From positions 113,555-177,554 of the forward strand of contig CANJCB010000004.1 of assembly GCA_947473305.1 (NCBI GenBank): a DNA stretch of 64,000 bases, written 5' to 3'. Position numbers and translations under genes: made by a program. Every line of letters begins with the position of its first letter. Positions within the stretch are counted from its first letter, which is position 1. The stretch is from Rhodospirillales bacterium. GTDB taxonomy: Bacteria > Pseudomonadota > Alphaproteobacteria > ATCC43930 > CGMCC-115725. The notes below the pieces were generated by a model. It saw only the letters and a list, made by a program, of their open reading frames with translations. It ran no database searches and was not told the origin of the DNA. Shown one piece after another: positions 32,615 through 41,688 of the stretch.

Positions 32615-33469
32615 TCAGGCGTTCGTGACCCGGTGTGCCATCCAGCGCCCGGCATCGGCCGCCGTGAAAAGCTCGAAAATCGCCCGGTTGAAAGCGTCGG
32701 GCTCCTCGCTGTTGATCGTATGCCCGGCGCGCGGCAGGACCAGCAAGCCCGCCGTCGGCACCGTCTGCTTCAGGAAGACGCTGCCTTCGAGGCACCAGGC
32801 ATCCTCGTCGCCGGAAATCACCAGCATCGGGATGGTCAGATCCTTGAGGCGGGGAGCCAGTTGCTGAAGGGTTGGCCGCTTCGCCGGAACATTCAGCATC
32901 ACGAGCGCATGGCCGAGGCCTGAATGCTCCGACATCCAGCGCACGAACTCCTCGTAGCCGCGCGGGTCCTTGCCTTTATGCGCGAGACGGACCGGATATT
33001 CGGCATAGGTACGCGCGGCCGCGACCACGTCCTTGCGGAACATATCCGCCACGTCCTGGGCGAACTTGGCCTGGGCCGCCTGGGCTTCGGGATCGGATCC
33101 CCAGCCGCAACCCGCGATGGTCAGCGACCGGCAGCGCTGGGGGTGATCGAGGCCCACATGGAGCGAGGTATAGGCGCCCATGGAATGGCCCACCACATGG
33201 GCCTTGTCGATCTTCAGGTGATCCATGACCGCGATCACGTCGTCCCGGGCGATCGCCTGGGAATAGTCCTCGTCGCGGGTCGGCACGTCCGAAGGCGGAT
33301 AGCCCCGCACGCTGAAGGTGACACAGCGATATTGCCGGGAGAAGAACCGCATCTGCGGCTCCCAGGAGCGATAGTCCGCCGCATATTCGTGGACGAAGAC
33401 GATGGGGGTGCCCGTGCCCGCTTCCTCGTAATAAAGCTTGATGCCGTCCTTGGTCGTCAAATAGGGCAT
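32615..33469 (-). CDS. Alpha/beta hydrolase
   Basis: A 284-residue alpha/beta-hydrolase-fold enzyme. The nucleophile elbow is GHSMGAYTS, the oxyanion region is VFVHEYAAD, the acid residue lies in LVISGDEDAWCLEG, and the catalytic His is in RAGHTINSEEP. SVRGYPPSDVP is the usual strand-4 motif. The start at 33469 opens the conserved MPYLTTKDGIKLYYEEAGTG segment and follows the stop of the NTF2-like gene by one base, so the two form a small minus-strand operon. The nature of the ester or C-C bond cleaved cannot be read. Confidence 0.92.
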   Translation of the reverse strand: MPYLTTKDGIKLYYEEAGTGTPIVFVHEYAADYRSWEPQMRFFSRQYRCVTFSVRGYPPSDVPTRDEDYSQAIARDDVIAVMDHLKIDKAHVVGHSMGAYTSLHVGLDHPQRCRSLTIAGCGWGSDPEAQAAQAKFAQDVADMFRKDVVAAARTYAEYPVRLAHKGKDPRGYEEFVRWMSEHSGLGHALVMLNVPAKRPTLQQLAPRLKDLTIPMLVISGDEDAWCLEGSVFLKQTVPTAGLLVLPRAGHTINSEEPDAFNRAIFELFTAADAGRWMAHRVTNA

Positions 33470-33470
33470 G

Positions 33471-34079
33471 TCAAGTCTCCACATCCTTGCCGGCAAGCCA
33501 ATCCGCGCCGAGTTGCAGCACGCGCTTTTCCTCGGGCGAGCGAAGGGTCGGCAGGTCCTTCCTGACGCTCAATCCCTGCTTGGACTGACCGTAGGCCAAG
33601 TGCCGGTAGCCTTCCGGGAATTGCGCCAGGAGTTCCGGATCGAGCTTCAAGACCTGGGAGGGATCGACCGGATCGGCCCGATCCTTCTCGAAGATCGCCT
33701 GACGCAGCACGATCACCCAGCGGCCGTCCAGTTTCTCGAAGAGATCGTAGAAACGGCCCATGGTGGTGACGTCGCAGAGCACGCCCTCAAGCTTGTCACG
33801 CAGGGAGATCGCGACCTTTGACTGAGCCACGGCGCGGTTGCCCTCGACGTCGATCACCGAGCCCGCCAGACGATGGAAGGTCGTCACGCCCCTTGCGATC
33901 CCCTTGTCCGCCATGGCGATGAAATCTTCCGCCGTGCCGGTGAACCAGGTGGCGATCATCTTCCCGCGCGTCGGATGCCAGAGCGTGCGGAAACGGTCCC
34001 ATTCCCCCTGATCGCGCCACACGACCCAGCTCTCCACCACTTCGCGAATGCGCAACCGTTCCAGCAAATCGTCCGACAT
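33471..34079 (-). CDS. NTF2-like/SnoaL-type protein
   Basis: A 202-residue protein. Residues 1 to about 135 fit a cone-shaped NTF2-like fold: LLERLRIREVVESWVVWRDQGEWDRFRTLWHP, then FHRLAGSVIDVEGNRAVAQSKVAISLRD and GRFYDLFEKLDGRWVIVLRQAIFEKD. Such domains act as small-molecule isomerases, hydroxylase partners or binding proteins. The C-terminal 65 residues add a tail with LDPELLAQFPEGYRHLAYGQ. The start at 34079 is preferred over 34103. It is directly followed by the alpha/beta hydrolase gene. Confidence 0.8.
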   Translation of the reverse strand: MSDDLLERLRIREVVESWVVWRDQGEWDRFRTLWHPTRGKMIATWFTGTAEDFIAMADKGIARGVTTFHRLAGSVIDVEGNRAVAQSKVAISLRDKLEGVLCDVTTMGRFYDLFEKLDGRWVIVLRQAIFEKDRADPVDPSQVLKLDPELLAQFPEGYRHLAYGQSKQGLSVRKDLPTLRSPEEKRVLQLGADWLAGKDVET

Positions 34080-34130
34080 TAAAAGGCTCCCGATGGCCCG
34101 CATCAGCGGGCGGAAACGAAGGACCGGAGA

Positions 34131-36314
34131 TTAGTGCAGAGGATCGTCCGCTGCCAAGTCGGGCATCCGCTTCTTGCTCTGCTCGGCCAGGGTCCAGAGG
34201 GCGCGTTCGAGATCCGCCCGGCGAAAGGGCTTCTGAAGCAGCATGAAGCCTTCGCGCTTCGCCTCCGAAGCGGATTCGCTGTAGCCGGTCATCAAGAGCA
34301 TCGGCAGATCGGGATAACGTCCCTTTATTTCCCGCGCGAGATCGAGGCCGCTGAGACCGCCCGCCATGACGACATCGCTCACCACGAGGTCCGGCAGGGA
34401 CTGGCGTTCCAGGAAATCGAGCGCTTGACGCACATTCTCGACATGCGTCACCTCGAAACCCATTTCCTGGAGCAGGGTCTGGGAGATCTCGGCGACCTGC
34501 GGGTTATCCTCGACCAGAAGCGCCTTGCGGGCAGTGGCGAGCTTGAGCGAGCCACTGGCCTCTTCCACCGTTTCGGCCGCGATGACCGCATGGGAGCGCG
34601 GGAGATAAAGGGCAACGGTGGTCCCGCCTCCGCGCTTGCTGCGGATAGTCGCAGCGCCACCGGATTGCTTGGCGAAACCATAGACTTGGCTCAATCCGAG
34701 GCCGGTTCCCTTGCCCACATCCTTGGTCGTAAAGAAGGGCTCGAAAACCCGCTCCAGCACCTCTTCATCCATGCCCGATCCGTTGTCGGAAAGCTCGACC
34801 GCGACAAAATCCCCCTGGAGGCCCGTCCGCTCGTCCTCGTTTTCGGAGAGCGAGACATTCCGCAAAGCCAGGATGAGCTCGCCGCCGGAGGGCATGGCGT
34901 CCCGGGCGTTGACCGCCAGATTGAGAAGCGCCAGCTCAAGCTCGCCGGGATCGATCTCGACCGGCCACAAATCGCCCGGCGCCTTCATCCTGAATTCGAT
35001 ATCGCCCCGAAGCGACCGGCGCAGCATATCCGTCAAGATGGGCAGCCGGGCGGTAAGATCGACGGGACGCGGGCGCAGGGCCTGGCGGCGCGAGAAGGTG
35101 AGCAATTGCCGCGTCAGGCGCTCGCCTTGTCTTGCCGCCTGCGCGATCGCCGCCATGAATTTTTGCGCCCGATCTCCAGACGCCCTCTGCAGCAGTTCCA
35201 GATTGCCGTTGATCACGGTGAGGAGATTGTTGAAATCATGCGCGATCCCGCCGGTGAGCTGGCCGATCGCCTCGAGCTTCTGCACCTGGCGGAGCGCCAT
35301 CTCGGCCTGTTCGCGGCGTTCCGCCTCGATGCGCAGCCGGTCCGCCGCCTTCATCTCCCGGCGCGTGCTGCGCAGCGCGAGCAGGGTGATCGTGAAAAGC
35401 GCGATGGTCGCCGGCACCCCGAAAATCAAATGGCTCATCATGGTCGACCGCCACTCGCCTAGGACGGCGGATCGGGATTGGCCCACGCCGACATACATTG
35501 GAAACTCGCCGACCTTGCGATAGCTGACCAGCCGCGCCTCTCCATCGATCGCCGAACGGGCGGTCTCGTAGTCGCCGTTGTCCTGCCCGCCCGCGATGGC
35601 CTGCGCCAGAGGGTTCCTGGCACTCCCGTCCTGGCCCGCAGGCGCCAGGGGATAGCGGGCCAGAATCCTGCCCTCGGCCAAGAAAAGGGAGGCGACCCAT
35701 CCTTCTTTGGGCATCGCCCGGGCATAGAAGGACGTGAAATAGTTAGGCGTGATCGAGGAAATCACGATCCCCCCGAAGCTCCCATCCGCCAGGAACCTCG
35801 GGCGGGCCATGCTGAAGTAATCGGTATTGCTCTGGCTTCCGTGGTGGATGCTGCTGATAAAGAGGCGTTGGGTCGTGGCCCCCAGGAGAGCCCTGAAATA
35901 GTCGCGTTCCGAGAGGTCGAGCCGACGGTCGATCGGATAGAAGGCGCTCGTGACGAGGGGATGCCCCTCTTTGTCGTAAACCCACAGGCCCTGCTTCTCC
36001 GGCAGCCCCTCGACAAGCGCCGCGAGCGCGTCGTGGATTTCCTTTTCCCGCTGCCCGATTGCCTCGTCGTCGAGACCGTTGAGATCGTGGACCATGTCGA
36101 GAACGGCGATGTCGTTGATCTTGATGGTGCGGAGAGCATGCTCCATCAGCACATCGGCCAGACGCGCCACCGATTCCCGGGCATGCTCCGTGACTGTCCG
36201 ATAATTGAGCCAGCCGGCGAAGACGAAGAGGCAGAACGGGCCGACGATGCTCATCGCCAGCAACACCCGAAGCCAGTTTACCGCGCTATTCGATCGGCTG
36301 GACGCCGGCTGCAT
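34131..36314 (-). CDS. Hybrid sensor histidine kinase/response regulator
   Basis: A 727-residue inner-membrane signalling protein. A first transmembrane helix (about residues 14-38) is followed by a periplasmic sensor region of about 245 residues resembling dCache/PDC domains (GLWVYDKEGHPLVTSAFYP, LSERDYFRALL, GIVISSITPNYF), then a second helix (about 297-315). The HisKA part has the phospho-acceptor in IAHDFNNLLTVI (His359). The ATPase part carries NLAVNARDAMPSGG (N box), LSDNGSGM (G1), FEPFFTTKDVGKGTGLGLS (F/G2) and GGGTTVALYLP. A C-terminal receiver domain has LLVEDN and phospho-acceptor Asp in VVSDVVMAGG. No separate response regulator adjoins it. The start is uncertain; ATG at 36314 or GTG at 36323. 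Confidence 0.93.
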   Translation of the reverse strand: MQPASSRSNSAVNWLRVLLAMSIVGPFCLFVFAGWLNYRTVTEHARESVARLADVLMEHALRTIKINDIAVLDMVHDLNGLDDEAIGQREKEIHDALAALVEGLPEKQGLWVYDKEGHPLVTSAFYPIDRRLDLSERDYFRALLGATTQRLFISSIHHGSQSNTDYFSMARPRFLADGSFGGIVISSITPNYFTSFYARAMPKEGWVASLFLAEGRILARYPLAPAGQDGSARNPLAQAIAGGQDNGDYETARSAIDGEARLVSYRKVGEFPMYVGVGQSRSAVLGEWRSTMMSHLIFGVPATIALFTITLLALRSTRREMKAADRLRIEAERREQAEMALRQVQKLEAIGQLTGGIAHDFNNLLTVINGNLELLQRASGDRAQKFMAAIAQAARQGERLTRQLLTFSRRQALRPRPVDLTARLPILTDMLRRSLRGDIEFRMKAPGDLWPVEIDPGELELALLNLAVNARDAMPSGGELILALRNVSLSENEDERTGLQGDFVAVELSDNGSGMDEEVLERVFEPFFTTKDVGKGTGLGLSQVYGFAKQSGGAATIRSKRGGGTTVALYLPRSHAVIAAETVEEASGSLKLATARKALLVEDNPQVAEISQTLLQEMGFEVTHVENVRQALDFLERQSLPDLVVSDVVMAGGLSGLDLAREIKGRYPDLPMLLMTGYSESASEAKREGFMLLQKPFRRADLERALWTLAEQSKKRMPDLAADDPLH

Positions 36315-36345
36315 ACCTTCCACCAACCTCGCTTGCCGTCGCTAT

Positions 36346-37503
36346 TCAGCTACGGGCGGGAGCCATCGACGGTTCATAGCCGTCCGGAACGGTGCGCGCC
36401 CCGCGATTGAGCGCCCATTCGAACCACTCCGTCTTGGCCATGCCCCGCACCAGATCGGAGCGGAGCGGCAACATGGAGGCCGGAGTCTTCGCCACCAGCA
36501 GGCCATAGATATAGGAGAACCACTGGACATGGTCTGTCAGCGGCCGCTGCTTCTTCTCCCAGCGGGTAAGCGCGTCCGGCACGTCTTGCGATTCCGTCAC
36601 CGTGAGAGCAAGCGACATGGCGTTGGTGAAAGCCATATTGGCGGCCTGCCCCAGGTTGGGCGGCATGGCATGGGCGGCGTCGCCGATCACCGCCACCTTG
36701 CCTTCGGACCAGCGGTGACAGCGCACGTTGACGATGCGGTCCCAGCGCGCGCCCTCCGCAGCCGTGCAGCGGTCGATGAGATCCTTCGCATGGGGCAGCA
36801 TCTTGGCCCAGAGATCCCGGTCGATGGGCATCTGGCGGGAGCGCTCGTCCAGCACCGGCGCCGACAGGAAAATGTAGTTATGGCTGTCCGTGCAGGGATT
36901 GAAGAGGAGCCGCCACGGCCCCTGCCAATATTCCGTGCAGATGTCTTCGGGATCGCTCGGGTTCCAGTCGATCAGCATCCGGATCCCGGCTTCCGACCCA
37001 TAATCGATGGAGCTGGTGCAGTAGCAGGACTCGCGCACCCGGGAATAGGCGCCATCCGCGGCGATCACCAGATCGGCCTTCAGTTCGCGCCCGTCCTCCA
37101 TGATCAGCACGCCTTCGGGCCTTGCGCCGACCGCCACGGAAGAGGTCTCGATATCGACGCCAAGCTCCACGGCCCGATCGATCAAGGCCTGATAAAGATC
37201 CGCGCGGGGCGGCAAGAGAAGCTTATCGTCCGGCGTGCAATGACGGGCCATGAGGATATTGCCGGCGCCGTCGGCGACTCGCCATTCCTTGATGGTTTTG
37301 GCGCGCTTCACCGTCTGCTCGTAGGCGCCCAGGATCTGCAGCGACTTGAGCCCGTTTTCCCAGAGCCAGATCCCAGCCCCGAACATCCGGAGGTCCTTGC
37401 CGCGCTCATGCATGCGGACATGCCAGCCCAATTGCGCCAGACGCACCGCGATTGAGAGACCCGCGAGCCCTGCTCCCGCGATTTCTACGGTCCGACGTGC
37501 CAT
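36346..37503 (-). CDS. FAD-dependent monooxygenase (PHBH/UbiH-type)
   Basis: A 385-residue class A flavoprotein monooxygenase. It has the dinucleotide fold VEIAGAGLAGLSIAVRLAQLGW near the N-terminus, the DG motif LVIAADGAYSRVRES and the GD motif VAVIGDAAHAMPPNLGQAANMAF-like (seen here as VIGDAAHAMPPNLGQAANMA), which contacts the FAD. Length is normal for single-component aromatic hydroxylases. It is the last gene of a minus-strand series after a dienelactone hydrolase gene (132-base gap), which suggests hydroxylation of an aromatic ring or related compound. Confidence 0.93.
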   Translation of the reverse strand: MARRTVEIAGAGLAGLSIAVRLAQLGWHVRMHERGKDLRMFGAGIWLWENGLKSLQILGAYEQTVKRAKTIKEWRVADGAGNILMARHCTPDDKLLLPPRADLYQALIDRAVELGVDIETSSVAVGARPEGVLIMEDGRELKADLVIAADGAYSRVRESCYCTSSIDYGSEAGIRMLIDWNPSDPEDICTEYWQGPWRLLFNPCTDSHNYIFLSAPVLDERSRQMPIDRDLWAKMLPHAKDLIDRCTAAEGARWDRIVNVRCHRWSEGKVAVIGDAAHAMPPNLGQAANMAFTNAMSLALTVTESQDVPDALTRWEKKQRPLTDHVQWFSYIYGLLVAKTPASMLPLRSDLVRGMAKTEWFEWALNRGARTVPDGYEPSMAPARS

Positions 37504-37585
37504 GCTTCCCCCTCAGCCTCCTGCAGAATGTTATCGATCGCGACTTCGAGCTGCCTGGCAGCTCTGGCGATAGGTTTTCTCGGCT

Positions 37586-37621
37586 GGATCCCTCTCCGCC
37601 TTAAAGGATGGAGAAGGATCC
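37586..37621 (-). terminator. Stem-loop downstream of dienelactone hydrolase gene
   Basis: GGATCCCTCTCC (37586-37597) and GGAGAAGGATCC (37610-37621) form a 12-base stem with one mismatch and a 12-base loop. It starts 14 bases after the stop of the minus-strand gene at 37636. There is no T-run after it, so it is a candidate Rho-aided terminator or processing signal. Confidence 0.45.
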
Positions 37622-37635
37622 GTTCGAGCCTTTTA

Positions 37636-38298
37636 TCAGAGATGCTTGTCGAAGAACTCCAGCGTGCGCTTATGCGCCAGCGCCGCCGCCTTGGCGTCGA
37701 AGCTCGGACGCTCGTCGCAGGCAAAGCCATGGGCCGCGCCTTCGTAGACATAGACCTCGACGCCCGGCTGGGCCGCCTTGATCGCGTCCACGTCGGTCAT
37801 GGGGATCGCCGCATCCTTCTCGCCGAAATGGAGCTGGACCGGGCAATTGGGCTTGTCGGTCTTGGAAGCGGCCACGCCGCCGCCGTACCAGCCGCTCGCC
37901 GCCGCGAAAGCCTTGGACTTGGTGGCGCCCCACCAGGCCACCGTCCCGCCGAAGCAATAGCCGACGATGCCGACCTTGGCCGCGCCCAGATAAGCCGCTG
38001 CTGCCTCGATATCGAGGACCGTCACCGCTTCCGGGATCTTGCCGCGCAGCTCACGGCCCTTCGCCATGTCTTCGGGCTTGTAGCCCAATTCCTGGCCGCG
38101 CTCGGCCCGGTCGAAGAGGGCCGGGCAGACGACCGCATAGCCGTCTTTCACGAATTGGTCGGAAATATTCCGCATGTGGTGGTTCACGCCGAAAATCTCC
38201 TGAATCACCACGATATGGTGCTTGGGGTTCTCGGGCGATGCGACATAGGCGGAAAACTTATGGCCATCCTTGGCCGTCAATTCGATCGTTTTACCCAT
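37636..38298 (-). CDS. Dienelactone hydrolase family protein
   Basis: A 220-residue alpha/beta hydrolase of the carboxymethylenebutenolidase family, which opens lactones made in (chloro)catechol breakdown, though many members have other roles. The nucleophile cysteine lies in VGIVGYCFGGTVAW, the Glu that controls it in VVIQEIFGVNHHMRN, the Asp in HFGEKDAAIPM and the His in GAAHGFACDE. Length and all catalytic elements are canonical. Neighbours on the same strand are a TauD-type dioxygenase upstream and an FAD monooxygenase downstream. Confidence 0.94.
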   Translation of the reverse strand: MGKTIELTAKDGHKFSAYVASPENPKHHIVVIQEIFGVNHHMRNISDQFVKDGYAVVCPALFDRAERGQELGYKPEDMAKGRELRGKIPEAVTVLDIEAAAAYLGAAKVGIVGYCFGGTVAWWGATKSKAFAAASGWYGGGVAASKTDKPNCPVQLHFGEKDAAIPMTDVDAIKAAQPGVEVYVYEGAAHGFACDERPSFDAKAAALAHKRTLEFFDKHL

Positions 38299-38339
38299 TT
38301 TGATCCTCCTGGTTGATTGGCTTGATCGATACGGCGGAA

Positions 38340-38353
38340 GGTCCCGAAGGACC
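38340..38353 (-). terminator. UUCG-tetraloop hairpin after the TauD-type gene
   Basis: On the minus strand the sequence is GGTCC-TTCG-GGACC, a C(UUCG)G tetraloop of exceptional stability. It lies 26 bases after the TauD-type gene stop and 41 before the next gene start. It may end or stabilise the transcript. No long T-run follows. Confidence 0.45.
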
Positions 38354-38379
38354 GGCCGAATTCTTCTAGAGCAGCCGCC

Positions 38380-39240
38380 TCAGGCCGGCACGTCGCCCTC
38401 GGCCACTACCCGGTGCATCTCGCGGCGATGGCCGTGGTAATTGTTGATCGGATGATGCATCGCACAACGATTGTCCCACATGGTCAAGGTGCCGGGAGCC
38501 CATCCCACTTCACAGGTGAATTCCGGCCTGACCGCATGAGCGCAGAGGTAGCGGACGAGCGGCAGGCTCTCCTCTTCCGTCCAACCCTCGAAGCGGATGA
38601 CATAGGTCTTGTTGACGTAGAGCGCCTTCCGGCCGGTCACGGGATGCGTGCGCACCACGGGATGGACGACCTCCTTGGTAATTGCCTCCTTGATCACGTC
38701 GTCATCGCGCAACTGCATCGTCCGGCCGGCATAGCGGTTCGTCTGATAAGAGCGAGCATAGGAACGGCTGGTGTTATGGACCGCGCGGAGCTTCAAGAGT
38801 TCCTTCTTGAGCCCTTCCGACAGGGTCTCATAGGCCAGATACTGATTGGCGTACATCGTGTTGCCGCCGACCGGCGGCACTTCCTTGGCATGCAGGAAAG
38901 ACACCGCGGGCGGGCGTTCCAGGAAAGTTGAATCCGAATGCCAGGATTCCCCGAAAGCGTTCTTCTCGGTGGCTTCCTTCACGATCACGAGCATTTCCGG
39001 ATATTTATCGTGCGCCTTGACATAAGGGTCGACGATCAGCGGCCCGAAGCGCTTGGCGAAAGCGATCTCCGTCTCAGGCGTCAAGGGCTGCCCGTGGAAG
39101 GAGACCACCAGATGCTTCATGAAGGCGTCGTGGATTTCCGCGAAGGCCTCGTCGGACAAGGGTCTGGAGAGGTCGACACCCGATATCTCCGCGCCGATGG
39201 AACCGGATATCGGTTCGACCACGATGTGCTTATAGGTCAT
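38380..39240 (-). CDS. TauD/TfdA family 2-oxoglutarate-dependent dioxygenase
   Basis: A 286-residue Fe(II)/2-oxoglutarate oxygenase. The facial triad is HxD in ESWHSDSTFLE with the distal His in TMWDNRCAMHHP. The 2-oxoglutarate-binding Arg follows at HRREMHRV. The start at 39240 opens the family segment GSIGAEISGVDLSRPL, including LVVSFHGQPLTPE. Length matches the family (280-300). Members hydroxylate taurine, 2,4-D, alkyl sulfates and similar compounds. Here the context is a catabolic block with acyl-CoA dehydrogenase, dienelactone hydrolase and FAD monooxygenase. The substrate is unknown. Confidence 0.94.
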   Translation of the reverse strand: MTYKHIVVEPISGSIGAEISGVDLSRPLSDEAFAEIHDAFMKHLVVSFHGQPLTPETEIAFAKRFGPLIVDPYVKAHDKYPEMLVIVKEATEKNAFGESWHSDSTFLERPPAVSFLHAKEVPPVGGNTMYANQYLAYETLSEGLKKELLKLRAVHNTSRSYARSYQTNRYAGRTMQLRDDDVIKEAITKEVVHPVVRTHPVTGRKALYVNKTYVIRFEGWTEEESLPLVRYLCAHAVRPEFTCEVGWAPGTLTMWDNRCAMHHPINNYHGHRREMHRVVAEGDVPA

Positions 39241-39363
39241 CCCCACCTCTCTCGCCGCAACGAGCACGCTCCCAGCCTATGGGAGAATTCGGCGGGAGTT
39301 TGCTCGATCATGCCGCATCGCACAACCCGGCAGATCGCACCAAGCCGTTATCCACCAGGCTCT

Positions 39364-40539
39364 TTAGTAGGATCGCGGCATCCCCAGGACGTGCTGCCCC
39401 ACAAAGGCGAGGATCAGGTTCGTCGAGATCGGCGCGGTTTGATAGACCCGGATCTCCCGCCACTTCCGCTCGATGTCGAATTCCGTGGCATAGCCGAAGC
39501 CGCCATGGGTCTGCATCGCCGCCTCCGCCGCCTTCCAGGCCGCTTCGGAGGCCAGAAGCTTCGCCATATTCGCATCGGCGCCGCAATCGAGGCCGGCATC
39601 GAAGAGCGCTGCCGCCCGGCGCACCATCATGTCGGCGGCTTCGAGTTCCGCATGGGCGCGGGCGATGGGAAATTGGACGCCCTGGTTCTGGCCGATCGGA
39701 CGGTCGAAGACCACGCGCTCCTTGGCGTAATCGCTCGCCTTCTGCACCATCCAGCGGCCGTCGCCGATGGCCTCCGCGCCGATCAGGATGCGCTCGGCGT
39801 TCATCCCGTCGAGGATATAGCGAAAACCCCGCCCCTCCTCGCCGATGAGGTTCTCCGCCGGGACCCGGAGCCCGTCGAAGAAGACCTGGGTCGTGTTGTG
39901 GTTGGTCATGGTCTTCAGGGGCTTGATGTCGATGCCCTTGCCCTTGGCCTCGCGCAGATCGACCAGGAAGACCGAGAGCCCATCCGATTTCCGCTTCACC
40001 TGATCGACCGGCGTGGTGCGGGCGAGAAGCAGCATGAGGTCGCTGTGCAGCGCGCGGGAAGTGAAGACCTTCTCGCCGGAGATCACATAGCTGTCCCCGT
40101 CGCGCACCGCCTTCGTCCTGAGCTTCGTCGTGTCCGATCCTGCGACCGGCTCGGTCACCGCGAAGGCCTGCAATCGCAATTCGCCGGTCGCGATGCCGGG
40201 GAGATAGCGCTGCTTCTGCTCCTCGTTCCCGTGCCGCAGCAATGTGCCCATGATGTACATCTGGGCATGGCATTGAATCGCCGTGCAGCCGGCCCGGTTG
40301 ATCTCCTCCAGGATGACCGCCGCCGCCCGCAGAGGCAGCCCCGCGCCGCCGTATTCCTCGGGAATAAGTGCGCCCAAGAACCCCGCCTCGGTGATCTCGG
40401 CGATGAATTCGGTCGGATAGGCGGTGCGTTCGTCCATCTCCCGCCAATAGGCGCCCGGAAACTTGGCGCAGGCGCGCCGGACGCTTTCCCGGAGTTCGGG
40501 ATAATCGTCGCCCAGGGGAACGGTCGGCAGGTCGGTCAT
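39364..40539 (-). CDS. Acyl-CoA dehydrogenase family protein
   Basis: A 391-residue FAD flavoenzyme. Middle-domain motifs are AFAVTEPVAGSDTTKLRT and SGEKVFTSRA; C-terminal motifs are RPIGQNQGVQFPIARAHAELEAADMM and THGGFGYATEFDIERKWRE. As in the protein at 29047, the canonical catalytic glutamate segment is replaced, here by QTAPISTNLIL, and the end is GQHVLGMPRSY. The two proteins are clear paralogues of one sub-family. It sits eight bases from the NMT1-type binding-protein gene, repeating the binding protein/dehydrogenase pairing of the 26-30 kb operon. Confidence 0.92.
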   Translation of the reverse strand: MTDLPTVPLGDDYPELRESVRRACAKFPGAYWREMDERTAYPTEFIAEITEAGFLGALIPEEYGGAGLPLRAAAVILEEINRAGCTAIQCHAQMYIMGTLLRHGNEEQKQRYLPGIATGELRLQAFAVTEPVAGSDTTKLRTKAVRDGDSYVISGEKVFTSRALHSDLMLLLARTTPVDQVKRKSDGLSVFLVDLREAKGKGIDIKPLKTMTNHNTTQVFFDGLRVPAENLIGEEGRGFRYILDGMNAERILIGAEAIGDGRWMVQKASDYAKERVVFDRPIGQNQGVQFPIARAHAELEAADMMVRRAAALFDAGLDCGADANMAKLLASEAAWKAAEAAMQTHGGFGYATEFDIERKWREIRVYQTAPISTNLILAFVGQHVLGMPRSY

Positions 40540-40547
40540 ATGTCTCT

Positions 40548-41558
40548 CTACCTCTTACCCAGATCGGCCAAGGCCTTGTCGACGAAGCTGTTGTCGAGCA
40601 CCTCCTCGGCCTTCACCTCGCGCTCGATCATGCTGAGTTCTTTAGAGACGCGAGAGGTAAAATTCACAACCTCGGCCTCGTTGCCGCCATTGATGCCCCA
40701 AACCTTTTGCTTGCTGAGCTCGCGGACCACTTCCTTGGTCATCTCAAGGTCGATATCGGGGGTCCGCTTGTTCAGCAGAACAGCCGCCTCGTCGGGTTTG
40801 TCCTGGACGAAGCGGGCCCCGATGATCGCGCCCTTGGTCAGGATCTCATAGGCTTTGCGCTTTTGCGGGTTGGTGAGATCCGAATCCTTGGTCACCACCA
40901 TGACGTAACCGACCGAGGGAAAATCGTCCACGACCCTGGCGACCACATTGACCGCCCCGTCGCGCTGCCCCTTGACGCTGGTCAGCGTGTTGATGAGCGT
41001 CGCCTGGGCCTTGCCCGCCTCGACCGCCTGGAGCCGCGCCGCATGGCCACCGACCTGGATGAAGCGGGTCTCGCCGGGATCGACGCCGTGCTTCTTCATC
41101 ATCATGCGGACAAGTTCTGCGGTCATGTCGTTGGGACCGACGGCCGCGAAGACCTTGCCGGAAAGATCCTTCAAAGTCGCCCCGATCTTCTTGTCGGCGA
41201 CGATCTGGTAATCGACCACCGGCTGCCAGGCCCCGATGGATTTCAGCTTCGCCCCCTGGATCACCGCGTTGAAGACGGTGGGTGGGCCGATGACCGCGAG
41301 ATCCATGTCGCCCGCCAGCAAGGTCCGCATGGCGGTGGCGTCGCCGTTGACGAAAGTCTCTTCGACCTCCAGGCCGTTTTCCTTGTACCAGCCCTGGTCC
41401 TGAGGCACGAGATAGGGCAGGAAGAAGGTCGTCACGGCCGTTGGGAAGACGAGCTTGATCTTGACCTTTTCCTGCGCCGCGACCGGCCCCGGGGCCGCGG
41501 CAAGCAAGGCGGCGGCAAGTCCCGCGAACGCCAGCAAGCGTCCCTTGGATAAGACCAT
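40548..41558 (-). CDS. ABC transporter substrate-binding protein (NMT1/SsuA-like)
   Basis: A 336-residue periplasmic binding protein. I start at the ATG at 41558, which opens a proper signal peptide (MVLSKGRLLAFAGLAAALLAA to about residue 28, cut near VAAQE). The ligand-binding part has YLVPQDQGWYKENGLEVEETFVNGDATAMRTLLAGDMDLAVIG, a NMT1-family pattern, then FAAVGPNDMTAELVRMMMKKHGVDP. No permease or ATPase gene is adjacent, so it may use a transporter encoded elsewhere, for example the SsuBC-like pair at 27.5-29 kb. It is followed by the acyl-CoA dehydrogenase gene at 39364-40539. Confidence 0.9.
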   Translation of the reverse strand: MVLSKGRLLAFAGLAAALLAAAPGPVAAQEKVKIKLVFPTAVTTFFLPYLVPQDQGWYKENGLEVEETFVNGDATAMRTLLAGDMDLAVIGPPTVFNAVIQGAKLKSIGAWQPVVDYQIVADKKIGATLKDLSGKVFAAVGPNDMTAELVRMMMKKHGVDPGETRFIQVGGHAARLQAVEAGKAQATLINTLTSVKGQRDGAVNVVARVVDDFPSVGYVMVVTKDSDLTNPQKRKAYEILTKGAIIGARFVQDKPDEAAVLLNKRTPDIDLEMTKEVVRELSKQKVWGINGGNEAEVVNFTSRVSKELSMIEREVKAEEVLDNSFVDKALADLGKR

Positions 41559-41688
41559 TCTATCCCCTCCCCTGAGTTTGAGATCCCCGGAGAGTCTATC
41601 GCTCATTCAGGGTAACGCGCGAGCGGGATTCAACTGGCTCCGCCTTGTTCGACCAGAGCTTCGGGATAACCGATTGCACCGCCGAACT

